Shown here piece by piece: positions 6,785 through 12,829 of a stretch of DNA of 16,251 bases. Both the position numbers and the translations under genes were made by a program. Source of the DNA: Desulfobulbaceae bacterium UBA5611 (GTDB taxonomy: Bacteria > Desulfobacterota > Desulfobulbia > Desulfobulbales > Desulfocapsaceae); NCBI GenBank assembly GCA_002424635.1, contig DIKT01000050.1, positions 13,586 to 29,836 on the forward strand, read 5' to 3'. Below the pieces are notes generated by a model. The model had not been told where the DNA came from, did no database searches, and was given only the letters and a program-made list of their open reading frames with translations. Within the stretch, counting starts at the first letter, position 1, and each line of letters starts with the position of its first letter.

Positions 6785-7591
6785 ATGAGTGGATTAATGA
6801 AAATAACCTTTTTGGGAATCGTTCTGCTGCTGTCAGGCGTATTGCCTGTCCTGTCATCCGCTGTTGAAAATACAGCTGTTATCCCGCTCAGGATACGTCC
6901 GGCCCCAAGCGTGGGTGAAAACAGGCAGATGACCTATGATAATGCCGGAACAGCGGACGGGGCTGACATTTTCTATAGGCGGGAATCGTCCCGCCTCGGT
7001 ATCGGGGTGGTGGACCCGGCAGCCGCCCTCGACGTCAATGGCGGTGTCGAAGCCATGGGGTATTCTATTAATGGCCAGCCGGTGGGCACTAATACCGCCA
7101 ATGTGATTGCGGGCAGACTGGCTCTCGGGTTCGACGCTTTCCCCGGTTATCCTTTTGGTGACAACACCTTTGTGCTTATCGAAAATAATCTGCGGATCTA
7201 TTTCAACGATGACCGCGCCGATAAAAGCAACTGGAGGATCAAAGCCAATGACTCGATTTCCGGGGGCAGGTCATATTTCGCCGTGTATGAAGTGCCGAAG
7301 GATTATGCGGGAGAGGCCCAGGACCCTTCATTGCCCGCTCCGTTCGAGATTACTTCCACCGGGATCACGGGCCCGCAGCAGACGATGGTTATCCGGTCCG
7401 GTTCAGGAAAAATCGGCATAGGAACCACTGACCCCGAGAGCGCCATCCAGGTAGACTCTTATGCTCAGCTGACGCCGGTATCGGCCCCGCCGGCAAGCGA
7501 CTGTGACCAGTCGACAGAACGGGGACGCCTGCAACTGCATGGGTCGGGCGGTCTGTTCATCTGTACCGATTTCGGCTGGCTGATTAAATAA
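6785..7591 (+). CDS. Secreted tail-fibre-like repeat protein, paralogue 1
   Basis: About 268 residues with a signal peptide (MKITFLGIVLLLSGVLPVLSS). The mature part opens with a short AVIPLR strand and carries two GIG-type motifs: LGIGVVDPAAALDVNG (about residues 71-86) followed by YSINGQPV, and IGIGTTDPESAIQVDS (about 210-225). These motifs are widespread in trimeric tail fibres and bacterial surface proteins. The C-terminal cap DCDQSTERGR...LFICTDFGWLIK has two cysteines (about 240 and 260) conserved in the paralogue, probably a disulfide. Between the motifs lies a ~120-residue insert with FDAFPGYPFGDNTFVLIENN and NWRIKANDS, also shared. Start choice is uncertain: a strong AGGAGG precedes ATG 6704, but that would add 27 unlikely residues before the signal peptide; ATG 6797 is a third option. 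It is followed after 45 bp by its paralogue. Likely an extracellular structural or adhesive protein; partner unknown. Confidence 0.75.
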   Translation: MSGLMKITFLGIVLLLSGVLPVLSSAVENTAVIPLRIRPAPSVGENRQMTYDNAGTADGADIFYRRESSRLGIGVVDPAAALDVNGGVEAMGYSINGQPVGTNTANVIAGRLALGFDAFPGYPFGDNTFVLIENNLRIYFNDDRADKSNWRIKANDSISGGRSYFAVYEVPKDYAGEAQDPSLPAPFEITSTGITGPQQTMVIRSGSGKIGIGTTDPESAIQVDSYAQLTPVSAPPASDCDQSTERGRLQLHGSGGLFICTDFGWLIK

Positions 7592-7636
7592 ATATTCTTA
7601 GAAGAATCTATTCCCGCATATGGAGGAAGAAAGAAC

Positions 7637-8425
7637 ATGAAGCATGTGATTATTTCAGCAGTTGTTCTGACCATTATCGGCTCGGCCTCCATAGGCCAGG
7701 CCGGCAAAGTCGTTGTGATTCCTCTTGCGGACAACAGCAGCCGGGACGGGCAGCTGCTCTACAACAACCAGGGCAGGGTCGGCGGTGCCGAAGTCTATTA
7801 TGATGAATCCACCGGCTCTGTCGGCATCGGTATCGAGAATCCAACCTCTGCCCTGCAGGTCAACGGCACTGTCAATGCCACCGCCTTTACTATTAACGGC
7901 GACCCGATCTGCCAGGCCACCGAGGTTGCCGGTCCCGTCGCCGATGACCTCATTGTCCAGGGAAGTCTGGGCATCGGCTCCGGGGTCGCATCTGACATGG
8001 TTTTCGGATTCAATACCATGGTCATGAAGGATGAAATCCTCCGCATCCTGTTCCAGGATACTTCCTCTGCCCCCGGTTTCCCGACCAATGACTGGCGGAT
8101 CACCATCAATGACCTTGATGACGTACCCTCCCCCAAAAGCTATTTTGCCATTGATGATATCACAGCCGGAACCAGACCTTTCCTCATCGAGGCAGCGGCA
8201 CCCGACAATGCGCTGTTTATCCAGAGCAGCACAGGCAATGTCGGGATCGGCACTGATCAGCCGAACAGCACCCTCCATGTCAACGGCTATATCCAGCTCG
8301 CCCTCACCGAAGGGATACCGCCGGCAGGAGATTGCGATGAGGCGGCCGAATCCGGCCGGATGATCATCGACAGCGGAGCAGGCCTTCTCTATCTCTGCTC
8401 CGATACGGGCTGGATTGCCAAATAA
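7637..8425 (+). CDS. Secreted tail-fibre-like repeat protein, paralogue 2
   Basis: A 262-residue protein with GGAGGA before ATG 7637 and a signal peptide (MKHVIISAVVLTIIGSASIG, then QAG). It aligns with the gene upstream along its length: VVVIPL, YNNQGRVGGAEVYYDESTG, a GIG motif (VGIGIENPTSALQVNG, 62-77) with FTINGDPI, the central FNTMVMKDEILRILFQD...DWRITINDL domain, a second GIG motif (VGIGTDQPNSTLHVNG, 202-217) and the cap GDCDEAAESGR...LLYLCSDTGWIAK. The cap cysteines (233 and 254) are conserved and an extra cysteine follows the first motif (PICQ). The pair arose by tandem duplication and has diverged considerably, so it is not recent. Short length and absence of a long coiled coil argue against a complete phage fibre; a cell-surface or secreted adhesin is more likely, with low certainty. 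Confidence 0.85.
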   Translation: MKHVIISAVVLTIIGSASIGQAGKVVVIPLADNSSRDGQLLYNNQGRVGGAEVYYDESTGSVGIGIENPTSALQVNGTVNATAFTINGDPICQATEVAGPVADDLIVQGSLGIGSGVASDMVFGFNTMVMKDEILRILFQDTSSAPGFPTNDWRITINDLDDVPSPKSYFAIDDITAGTRPFLIEAAAPDNALFIQSSTGNVGIGTDQPNSTLHVNGYIQLALTEGIPPAGDCDEAAESGRMIIDSGAGLLYLCSDTGWIAK

Positions 8426-8438
8426 CACCGAAAATATA

Positions 8439-8458
8439 GGGAGTGTCCCTAGTTTACT
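8439..8458 (+). repeat. REP-like fragment GGGAGTGTCCCTAGTTTACT
   Basis: Same orientation as the right half of the palindrome at 6353-6384, differing by one base over 20. The two copies bracket a ~2.07-kb segment holding the integrase fragment and both secreted paralogues. Confidence 0.65.
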
Positions 8459-8462
8459 CTAG

Positions 8463-8606
8463 TTTACCTCGCTTCTCGTTCCCTCTGACGATAACGTGCT
8501 GAAGCAATCCAGGGATATCTATGCGGGCGTGTCTGAGCATGAGGACAATATGTCACTGGAAACTGAAAATATCAGGAACATCCTTTTTACCCTAAAACAT
8601 AACTAG
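8463..8606 (+). pseudogene. Orphan C-terminal coding remnant
   Basis: A frame open from just after the REP-like fragment to TAG 8604-8606 encodes about 47 residues ending DIYAGVSEHEDNMSLETENI, then RNILFTLKHN. It has no start codon with a ribosome site, reads as amphipathic helix, and abuts the repeat. This fits the 3' end of a gene whose 5' part was removed at the repeat. I do not recognise the family. Confidence 0.3.
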
Positions 8607-8658
8607 AAATCGAGACGGAAAACGGCATAGAATCGTAATATAAAGGGGAAGAAAAGAA

Positions 8659-9084
8659 ATGCTCACTATTACCTCACCGTTTTTATCTATTACCATTCCA
8701 ATGGCCGATCTGACCCAGGTTGAGAGGTCTACCCTGGCCCAGTTAATCGGGCTTTCCTCTACCCGCAAGGAAGCCTTCCAGGCCCTTCGCTTAATGCCAC
8801 TGTTCCGTAAAATTCGGTTTGAGGAAGTCTGGGCATTGTGTCCGAATAAGGCGCACGATTTTGATACAGTGGTAGAAATTATCATGGACGATGATACCGA
8901 GGAGGGTTGTGGCGCAGCTGACAAATTCCGGAAATTGATGCCAGATGCCCTTGTGTCGCCGGCAATCCACCGGGTATCAGGTCTGTGCCCCCACTGCCAC
9001 ATAACCCATACCGTCGAGCGACAGAGCATTATGGTGAAGACCGTCGTCGGCGGGGTTCCGTTCAGTCAACTATATGCAGGGTGA
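8659..9084 (+). CDS. Hypothetical protein with a C-terminal CPHC motif
   Basis: A 141-residue soluble protein starting at ATG 8659 after a GGGGAAGAAAAG ribosome site. Its start has been read as MLTITSPFLSITIPMADLTQ; the middle is rich in hydrophobic and charged helices (RKEAFQALRLMPLFRKIRFE). Near the end LCPHCHITHTVERQ (about residues 109-122) has a CxxCH sequence that could bind zinc or, less likely, haem; no signal peptide is present, so c-type haem attachment is unlikely. An acidic stretch (MDDDTEEGCG) lies in the middle. I do not recognise the family. GC-rich codon use resembles the host rather than the AT-rich block that follows. Confidence 0.6.
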   Translation: MLTITSPFLSITIPMADLTQVERSTLAQLIGLSSTRKEAFQALRLMPLFRKIRFEEVWALCPNKAHDFDTVVEIIMDDDTEEGCGAADKFRKLMPDALVSPAIHRVSGLCPHCHITHTVERQSIMVKTVVGGVPFSQLYAG

Positions 9085-9181
9085 TAAGAGGGGTGAAATG
9101 AAATGCAAAGAGTAAGGTCGGGAACCTAGCATACTGTTATGCAAGAAAAAGTACTTAAATTTTCGCTATTAAGGGGTTCGA

Positions 9182-9811
9182 ATGGCAAATTTTCGAAGGA
9201 GCGGTCATTGGAGAACTAATAGTTGTGGGACTACCTTTTGGGTAGGAGAACACGATGTTAGCCGAGATGATTGGGATAGATTTTCATATAGCCAACCCAT
9301 TGTTACTATAAAACCATATTGTTGCAGTTATTCATCGTTTATAAATCCAAATACCACTTGTCCTGTGTGCGGTGAACAAGTTTTCTATTATGAAAACTCA
9401 TACGGTGGAAGAGTGTACTTTGACTCTTTAGGGCCGCCGTGGCCTAAACACCCTTGTATCGATTATGTTACCACCGGAACCAAACCTCAAAAAGTAAAAT
9501 TTAGTGATTGGGTTAATGATTTATGGCAGCCATTTCAAATTGAAAAAATAGAAAATTTTGACAATATTCATTTTGAAGTTACTGGCACTTTACTCAAAGA
9601 GTTGAAAGAACTAACAATATACATAGAAAAAAATGAAAATATAGATAAACTAAAAAAAAACCTTTGTCATATAAGAATGAATAATGACCAAACTATTATT
9701 CTTTCAACATTCGAAATAAAAAGAATGAATAAAAGTCTCAGTATATTGGAGCTTCTATTTAAAGGTAGCCTATCGAGGCCGTCTGTCAAAGGCACTATCG
9801 AGAGAAAATAA
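9182..9811 (+). CDS. Zinc-ribbon protein of a recurring bacterial family
   Basis: A 209-residue protein starting at ATG 9182 after AAGGGG. The N-terminal ~95 residues carry a recognisable pattern: SGHWRTNSCGTTFWVGEHDV (7-26), then FINPNTTCPVCGEQVFYYEN (53-72), GGRVYFDSLGPPWPKHPC (75-92). The CPVC knuckle (60-63) with H90/C92 probably forms a zinc site. NPN..CPVCG and GPPWPKHPC are a signature seen in many uncharacterised bacterial proteins. The C-terminal half is AT-rich, charged and helical (KELKELTIYIEKNENIDKLKKN) with no domain I can name. Its composition is far more AT-rich than neighbours on the left, indicating transfer. It is followed after 47 bp by the lipoprotein gene and may share a transcript with it. 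Confidence 0.7.
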   Translation: MANFRRSGHWRTNSCGTTFWVGEHDVSRDDWDRFSYSQPIVTIKPYCCSYSSFINPNTTCPVCGEQVFYYENSYGGRVYFDSLGPPWPKHPCIDYVTTGTKPQKVKFSDWVNDLWQPFQIEKIENFDNIHFEVTGTLLKELKELTIYIEKNENIDKLKKNLCHIRMNNDQTIILSTFEIKRMNKSLSILELLFKGSLSRPSVKGTIERK

Positions 9812-9858
9812 AGGAAAGTCCAGCAGAAGGCGAAATAAAACTTGAAGAGGATAGAATA

Positions 9859-10263
9859 ATGAAGCAGTTGATTTTATTGGCAATGATGATAGCTATAGCT
9901 GTAGGAAGCGTAGGCTGTGTTTCTAAAACTGGTCCAACCAGTACACAACTTACCTCAGCACAGTATGGACCTTATCCAGATGCGTACCAAACAATAATAA
10001 AGGAGTATCATAGTCATACATTACTTGATCCATACAGTGCTAAATATGAATTTGCTACTCCGGAAAAATCATGGATGTGGGTAAAAAAAAGAACAAGGCT
10101 TGGAATGGACTATAATAATTCAATAGTGATAGGGTGGGGAGTTGAATATGCTATTAATGCAAAAAATAGAATGGGCGGTTATACTGGTTCTACAAGATAT
10201 AAAGCTATAATAGTTGATGGTATTGTCATATATGCTGATGAAATGCTGTATCAAAATCTTTAA
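9859..10263 (+). CDS. Small lipoprotein with DPYSA motif
   Basis: A 134-residue protein with a signal peptide ending in a cysteine: MKQLILLAMMIAIAVGSVGC. The lipobox SVGC is slightly atypical at -3 but C20 is the likely lipidated residue, giving a membrane-anchored periplasmic protein. The mature part has the family pattern LTSAQYGPYPDAYQTIIKEY, LLDPYSAKYEF, a GWGVEYAINAKNRMGGYTG block and a C-terminal strand (KAIIVDGIVIYAD), as in a common group of small uncharacterised bacterial lipoproteins. A GAAGAGGAT ribosome site lies upstream. Low GC. An attC-like site begins 46 bp after the stop, so the gene may be the content of an integron cassette whose left boundary I could not locate. Confidence 0.75.
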   Translation: MKQLILLAMMIAIAVGSVGCVSKTGPTSTQLTSAQYGPYPDAYQTIIKEYHSHTLLDPYSAKYEFATPEKSWMWVKKRTRLGMDYNNSIVIGWGVEYAINAKNRMGGYTGSTRYKAIIVDGIVIYADEMLYQNL

Positions 10264-10309
10264 CCAATGTGCTGCACAAATATGTTTCTGGCAGCTTTAA
10301 AGATATTTC

Positions 10310-10357
10310 TGCCAACAAAGCATTGCAGCGGACATGCCGCTGAGTGCGCCGTTTAGA
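10310..10357 (+). other. attC-like integron recombination site (left boundary of DUF6338 cassette)
   Basis: Outer boxes TGCCAAC (10310-10316) and GTTTAGA (10351-10357) enclose an imperfect hairpin: GCA-T-T-[G]-CAGCGG (10320-10331) against CCGCTG-A-G-TGC (10337-10347), with one unpaired base, as in attC L-boxes. The AAC/GTT core triplets are present. It is 48 bp, slightly shorter than usual, and the unpaired base is not the canonical one. Key support: GTTTAGA is the exact complement of the TCTAAAC box at 11131-11137. Confidence 0.55.
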
Positions 10358-10363
10358 ATTAAA

Positions 10364-10951
10364 ATGAATATATGGGAATTAGATAAAGCTTTATTATTCT
10401 TAGCATTGGTCTTACCGGGATTTATTTCCTTAAAAATCTATAGCTGGATTATTGCTATTGAAAATAGAGATTACTCAAAATCAATAGTTGAAGCAGTTTG
10501 CTACAGTGTGTTGAATTTCGTATTTTTTTTCTGGATTTTAATAATAATAAGCAAAGATGGTTTTATTGATAGACACCCATTGTATTATTGGATAGCAGTC
10601 CTTTTTACCTTCATAATTGCGCCTACCATATGGCCTTTTTTATTTGTTTGGTTATCTAGCTTTAAAATATTGAAAGATAAAATTCTAAGCCCATACAAAC
10701 AACCTTGGGACTACGTCTTCAGTAGAAGAGAATCATATTGGGTAGAAATCCATTTGAAAAACGGGGAAACAGTTAGGGGAAAGTATGCACTGAAATCGAT
10801 GGCAAGTTCTTTCCCGGCTGAGAGGCAGATTTACTTGGAAGAGCTTTGGCTGGCTATCGAAGGCAGGAAATTTGGTAAGAAATCAAGTCGAACTCGTGGA
10901 GTGCTAATCTCTCAAGATGAAATTTCATATCTAAAATTCTATGGAAAATAG
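10364..10951 (+). CDS. DUF6338-like membrane protein
   Basis: A 195-residue protein starting at ATG 10364, just inside the left attC-like site; an earlier ATG at 10334 lies in the site itself. The N-terminal half is membrane-embedded, with segments near residues 7-27 (ALLFLALVLPGFISLKIYSW), 41-63 (VCYSVLNFVFFFWILIIIS) and 74-98 (YYWIAVLFTFIIAPTIWPFL). The cytoplasmic half has the family marks PWDYVFSR, YWVEIHLKNGETVRGKY, ASSFPAERQIYLEELW and a final GVLISQDEISYLKFYGK strand. These match my recollection of the DUF6338 family: LPGF at the first membrane segment, a WDYVFSR motif and a small beta-barrel-like tail. Function is unknown. No clear ribosome site is seen, common for cassette genes. It is followed by a small acidic protein 9 bp downstream, probably a partner. 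Confidence 0.75.
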   Translation: MNIWELDKALLFLALVLPGFISLKIYSWIIAIENRDYSKSIVEAVCYSVLNFVFFFWILIIISKDGFIDRHPLYYWIAVLFTFIIAPTIWPFLFVWLSSFKILKDKILSPYKQPWDYVFSRRESYWVEIHLKNGETVRGKYALKSMASSFPAERQIYLEELWLAIEGRKFGKKSSRTRGVLISQDEISYLKFYGK

Positions 10952-10960
10952 GAGGTTGAA

Positions 10961-11122
10961 ATGAGTGATCGTGATATTAATGAAATTCTCAAAGAGTTAA
11001 ATAAAGAACAAAAAAAAGAAATTCAAAAAGAAAGTTGGGACTATGCAGAACCTGATAAAAGAAACTATCAACCAACAAAATATGAACTCGATGATGATAA
11101 TCCGCCAGATGACGACGAGTAA
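10961..11122 (+). CDS. Small acidic protein (53 aa) downstream of the DUF6338-like gene
   Basis: A 53-residue soluble protein with a strong AGGAGG (10950-10955) five bases before ATG 10961. The first half is a charged helix (INEILKELNKEQKKEIQKES); the second has WDYAEPDKRNYQPTKYELDD and ends in an acidic run (DDDNPPDDDE). No domain is recognised. Its position nine bases after the DUF6338-like gene and inside the same attC-bounded unit suggests the two act together. The tail could mediate an electrostatic contact, which is inference. Confidence 0.65.
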   Translation: MSDRDINEILKELNKEQKKEIQKESWDYAEPDKRNYQPTKYELDDDNPPDDDE

Positions 11123-11130
11123 AACAATAT

Positions 11131-11192
11131 TCTAAACAAAACGTTCCAACGGAACACAAACAGCGCAGCTCTCACTGAACTCCACGTTGGCT
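11131..11192 (+). other. attC-like integron recombination site (right boundary of DUF6338 cassette)
   Basis: Outer boxes TCTAAAC (11131-11137) and GTTGGCT (11186-11192). The inner L-boxes GTTC-[C]-A (11143-11148) and TGAAC (11176-11180) pair with a single unpaired C on the top strand, that is, an extrahelical G on the bottom strand, the hallmark of attC recognition. The stretch CACTGAACTCCACGTTGG strongly resembles the CTGAACTCnAnCGTTRG right half of many cassette sites. Length 62 bp, within the normal range. Confidence 0.65.
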
Positions 11193-11209
11193 GTAAAGGA
11201 TAACGTTTT

Positions 11210-11454
11210 CTATGCTATCGGCTGTTTGCCATATTTTTTGAATAAATCATTTAGTGCTTCCGATAAAAGAACTTGCTGGGTTTTGTCGGTCTCAATGGCG
11301 AGGATTGCCAGTTGTTTTTTGGCAGCCTCCGGCACCTGAAAAATGGTGGCCTTGCGTCCTGTTCTATCAGGACGACTTTCCTTTTTTGTCTCGATACTCT
11401 TTTCTGCGGTACTGAAAACATCGAGCTAAGTTCCTGGCGTTTTGCCTTGCTCAT
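11210..11454 (-). pseudogene. Frameshifted ribbon-helix-helix (antitoxin/partition-like) gene
   Basis: GGAG precedes ATG 11454. The first frame gives MSKAKRQELSSMFS and then becomes non-coding; a different frame continues with STAEKSIETKKESRPDRTGR, then KATIFQVPEAAKKQLAILAI and LLSEALNDLFKKYGKQPIA to the stop at 11210. Restoring one base near 11413/11414 gives an intact ~81-residue protein. The KATIFQVPEAAKKQL strand-helix and following helix match small ribbon-helix-helix DNA-binding proteins such as partition or antitoxin regulators. A perfect palindrome (11472-11505) lies just upstream and fits an autoregulatory operator. A sequencing error is possible; otherwise the gene is recently inactivated. 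No toxin or ParA partner is visible. Confidence 0.6.
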
Positions 11455-11471
11455 AAGTTTTATTCTCCAAT

Positions 11472-11505
11472 CATATAGCCATATAACCGTTTATATGGCT
11501 ATATG
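11472..11505. promoter_or_regulatory. Perfect 15-bp-arm palindrome, probable operator
   Basis: CATATAGCCATATAA (11472-11486) and TTATATGGCTATATG (11491-11505) are exact complements around CCGT. It lies 18 bp upstream of the ribbon-helix-helix gene start. Each arm itself contains a TATA(T)GGCTATA half-palindrome, typical of tandem operator half-sites bound by such regulators. Confidence 0.65.
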
Positions 11506-11609
11506 TGAAGCCATGGTTCAGCCCCTTTGTTTTCCTTGATCTTGAGAAGTATTGTGCCTCTTGGTTCTGCGCAAATAGGTTTTTGTATAAATCGGTTACT
11601 GAATGGTTT

Positions 11610-11641
11610 CTGTATATCGTGTAATTTGTCATGATATACAG
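11610..11641. promoter_or_regulatory. Inverted repeat, 12-bp arms, upstream of the coiled-coil membrane protein
   Basis: CTGTATATCGTG (11610-11621) and CATGATATACAG (11630-11641) pair with one G.T position around an 8-base spacer, 55 bp before the next start codon. Possible operator; nothing identifies the binding protein. Confidence 0.4.
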
Positions 11642-11695
11642 GTCTGTGTAATTGTTGGTTCGGCTCTTTGGCTCTCAGAATTAGGAGGTGGTCGC

Positions 11696-12190
11696 GTGGA
11701 GGCATTATGGGGATTTCTAGGCACCATCGTTGGAGCTGGGGTTAGCATTGCGACGAGTTGTATCAGCAATCGTCATGAAATCATGCGGCAGCAACAGGCT
11801 GATTCGCTTGAGCGGATTGAAAGGGCGCGCGCCTTCCAACGAGAAAATCTGCTTGAAGTTCAGCAGACGATCCAGGACATGATGCGCTTCTACACCCGTA
11901 TGCAGCATGAGGACTGTGTTGCCTTCAGGCAAAGCGGCGAATGGGGCAAGGTACGATTGAGTGAAGAGGTTAATGAAGGATCGCGAGCAACTAATGCGAA
12001 ATTGGCCGTACTTACAGTAAGAATCGCAGACGATGAAGTGCGTGATGCGATTAAGACCTTGGTGTCCAGGATCGCCAAACATCACGTTGCCAAGACAGAG
12101 GAAGAAGCAGAATTTATTATCATGGATGCGACTGATGCCGTTATTCCCCTAATGGAGCGGATTGGCAAAACACTGCGAAGTTTATATTAG
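11696..12190 (+). CDS. Small membrane-anchored coiled-coil protein, unknown function
   Basis: A 164-residue protein with GTG start 11696, eight bases after a strong AGGAGG; the frame is open from 11603 but the upstream part crosses an inverted repeat and lacks a ribosome site. Residues 4-22 (LWGFLGTIVGAGVSIATSC) form a single glycine-rich membrane segment, followed by a long charged helix (about 25-75, RHEIMRQQQADSLERIERAR) likely to be a coiled coil in the cytoplasm. The rest is helical with no catalytic motif. This architecture is shared by many small uncharacterised bacterial proteins. GC is closer to the host average than in the preceding AT-rich cassette. It has no obvious operon partner. 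Confidence 0.75.
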   Translation: MEALWGFLGTIVGAGVSIATSCISNRHEIMRQQQADSLERIERARAFQRENLLEVQQTIQDMMRFYTRMQHEDCVAFRQSGEWGKVRLSEEVNEGSRATNAKLAVLTVRIADDEVRDAIKTLVSRIAKHHVAKTEEEAEFIIMDATDAVIPLMERIGKTLRSLY

Positions 12191-12273
12191 TGGCTCCCAT
12201 GAGAGAAGAGGGCCAGATCTATTCTGTAAATTAAATAGGGGGAGTAATGCCGAACAAGATCAATTCACCGAGC

Positions 12274-12338
12274 GATAATCCGGGGACATAATACCTATTC
12301 TCTTGTCAATCTATCTTATATTTCGGGAGGCAATGGGG
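12274..12338 (+). repeat. Direct repeat, copy 1 (65 bp)
   Basis: Begins GATAATCCGGGGACATAATA and ends TTTCGGGAGGCAATGGGG. It is identical to copy 2 at 13241-13301 except for a four-base insertion in the middle. The CGGGGACATAATACCTATT core resembles sequences found beside REP-associated transposases, an inference from memory. Confidence 0.9.
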
Positions 12339-12490
12339 GTACCCAGGAATATTAAAAAAATCCGTAATTCCTAAAAAACGGACAAAATCCGGAAAACCTG
12401 AAAGGCTTCTTCCTTTTGATCCTTACTTCCTTTCTTATTATCTTTTATATATTATTGTAATCTTTATATTAAATATAAATTATAAAAAAT

Positions 12491-12505
12491 TGGATTGTTT
12501 TTTGC
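12491..12505 (+). promoter_or_regulatory. Candidate sigma-54 promoter
   Basis: TGGATTGTTTTTTGC has the invariant GG at -24 and GC at -12 with exact spacing, the TGG and TTGC boxes and the G of the TGGCACG element. It lies in AT-rich DNA about 100 bp upstream of the CheR-like fragment and 325 bp upstream of the cytochrome. One promoter-like match in AT-rich sequence may be chance. Confidence 0.35.
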
Positions 12506-12602
12506 GTATTTATTTTAGGTAGGAACTATGCAAATCGCACTTCAGAGGTAGAGCCCTTTACGTTACTCTGCTAAAAATTAAATGAAACAAGGAGGGAAGC
12601 TT

Positions 12603-12823
12603 ATGGAATAAGTCAAAGGTCTGCTGGGACTTGATTTCAATACCTACCAGCCGAACTTGATCCGCAGAAAGCTGGCGCTGCGGCTTGCCGCGATTCCCGA
12701 CAAAAGCACTCGGCAATGACATTATTGGTCATTTTGCAACAGCCTCCAGTGCTCCATTGGTGTACTAAATTCCATCCACAGCTTCTGCGGAAGAGGCAAC
12801 TTTCTTTTTGAAGTGGAGGATTG
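12603..12823 (+). pseudogene. Decayed CheR-like N-terminal fragment
   Basis: A strong ribosome site (AAGGAGGGA, 12590-12598) precedes ATG 12603, but codon 3 is TAA. Reading on in the same frame gives VKGLLGLDFNTYQPNLIRRK followed by LALRLAAIPDK, resembling the start of CheR-type chemotaxis methyltransferases (DF..Y....I.RRL..R). After a further stop and shift, another frame gives LQCSIGVLNSIHSF...FLFEVED, which recalls the S.FFRD..FE segment. The methyltransferase core is absent. The likeness is from motif memory only and could be coincidental. Confidence 0.4.
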
Positions 12824-12829
12824 AATGCC

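Larger units (their letters stand above)
10352..11186 (+). mobile_element. Putative integron gene cassette (~835 bp) with DUF6338-like gene
   Basis: The unit runs from the TT of the left core site to the G of the right core site, the span that would excise as a circle. It is compact: the first start codon lies 7 bp after the left site and the last stop codon 9 bp before the right site. The cassette's own terminal boxes (TTTAGA and TCTAAAC) are complementary, whereas each site's two boxes mismatch, as expected when a site is shared by neighbouring cassettes. No integron integrase is in the window. Confidence 0.5.
12191..12602. other. Gene-free interval with direct repeat and AT-rich leader
   Basis: No gene seen. 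It holds the first direct-repeat copy (12274-12338), a small TCCGT/ACGGA hairpin (about 12360-12383), a very AT-rich stretch (12430-12490) and a candidate sigma-54 promoter (12491-12505). Confidence 0.6.

Noticed and set aside
7655..8428. 257-residue minus-strand ORF opposite secreted paralogue 2
   Set aside because: The plus strand encodes a signal peptide and motifs shared with the neighbouring paralogue; the minus frame has none.
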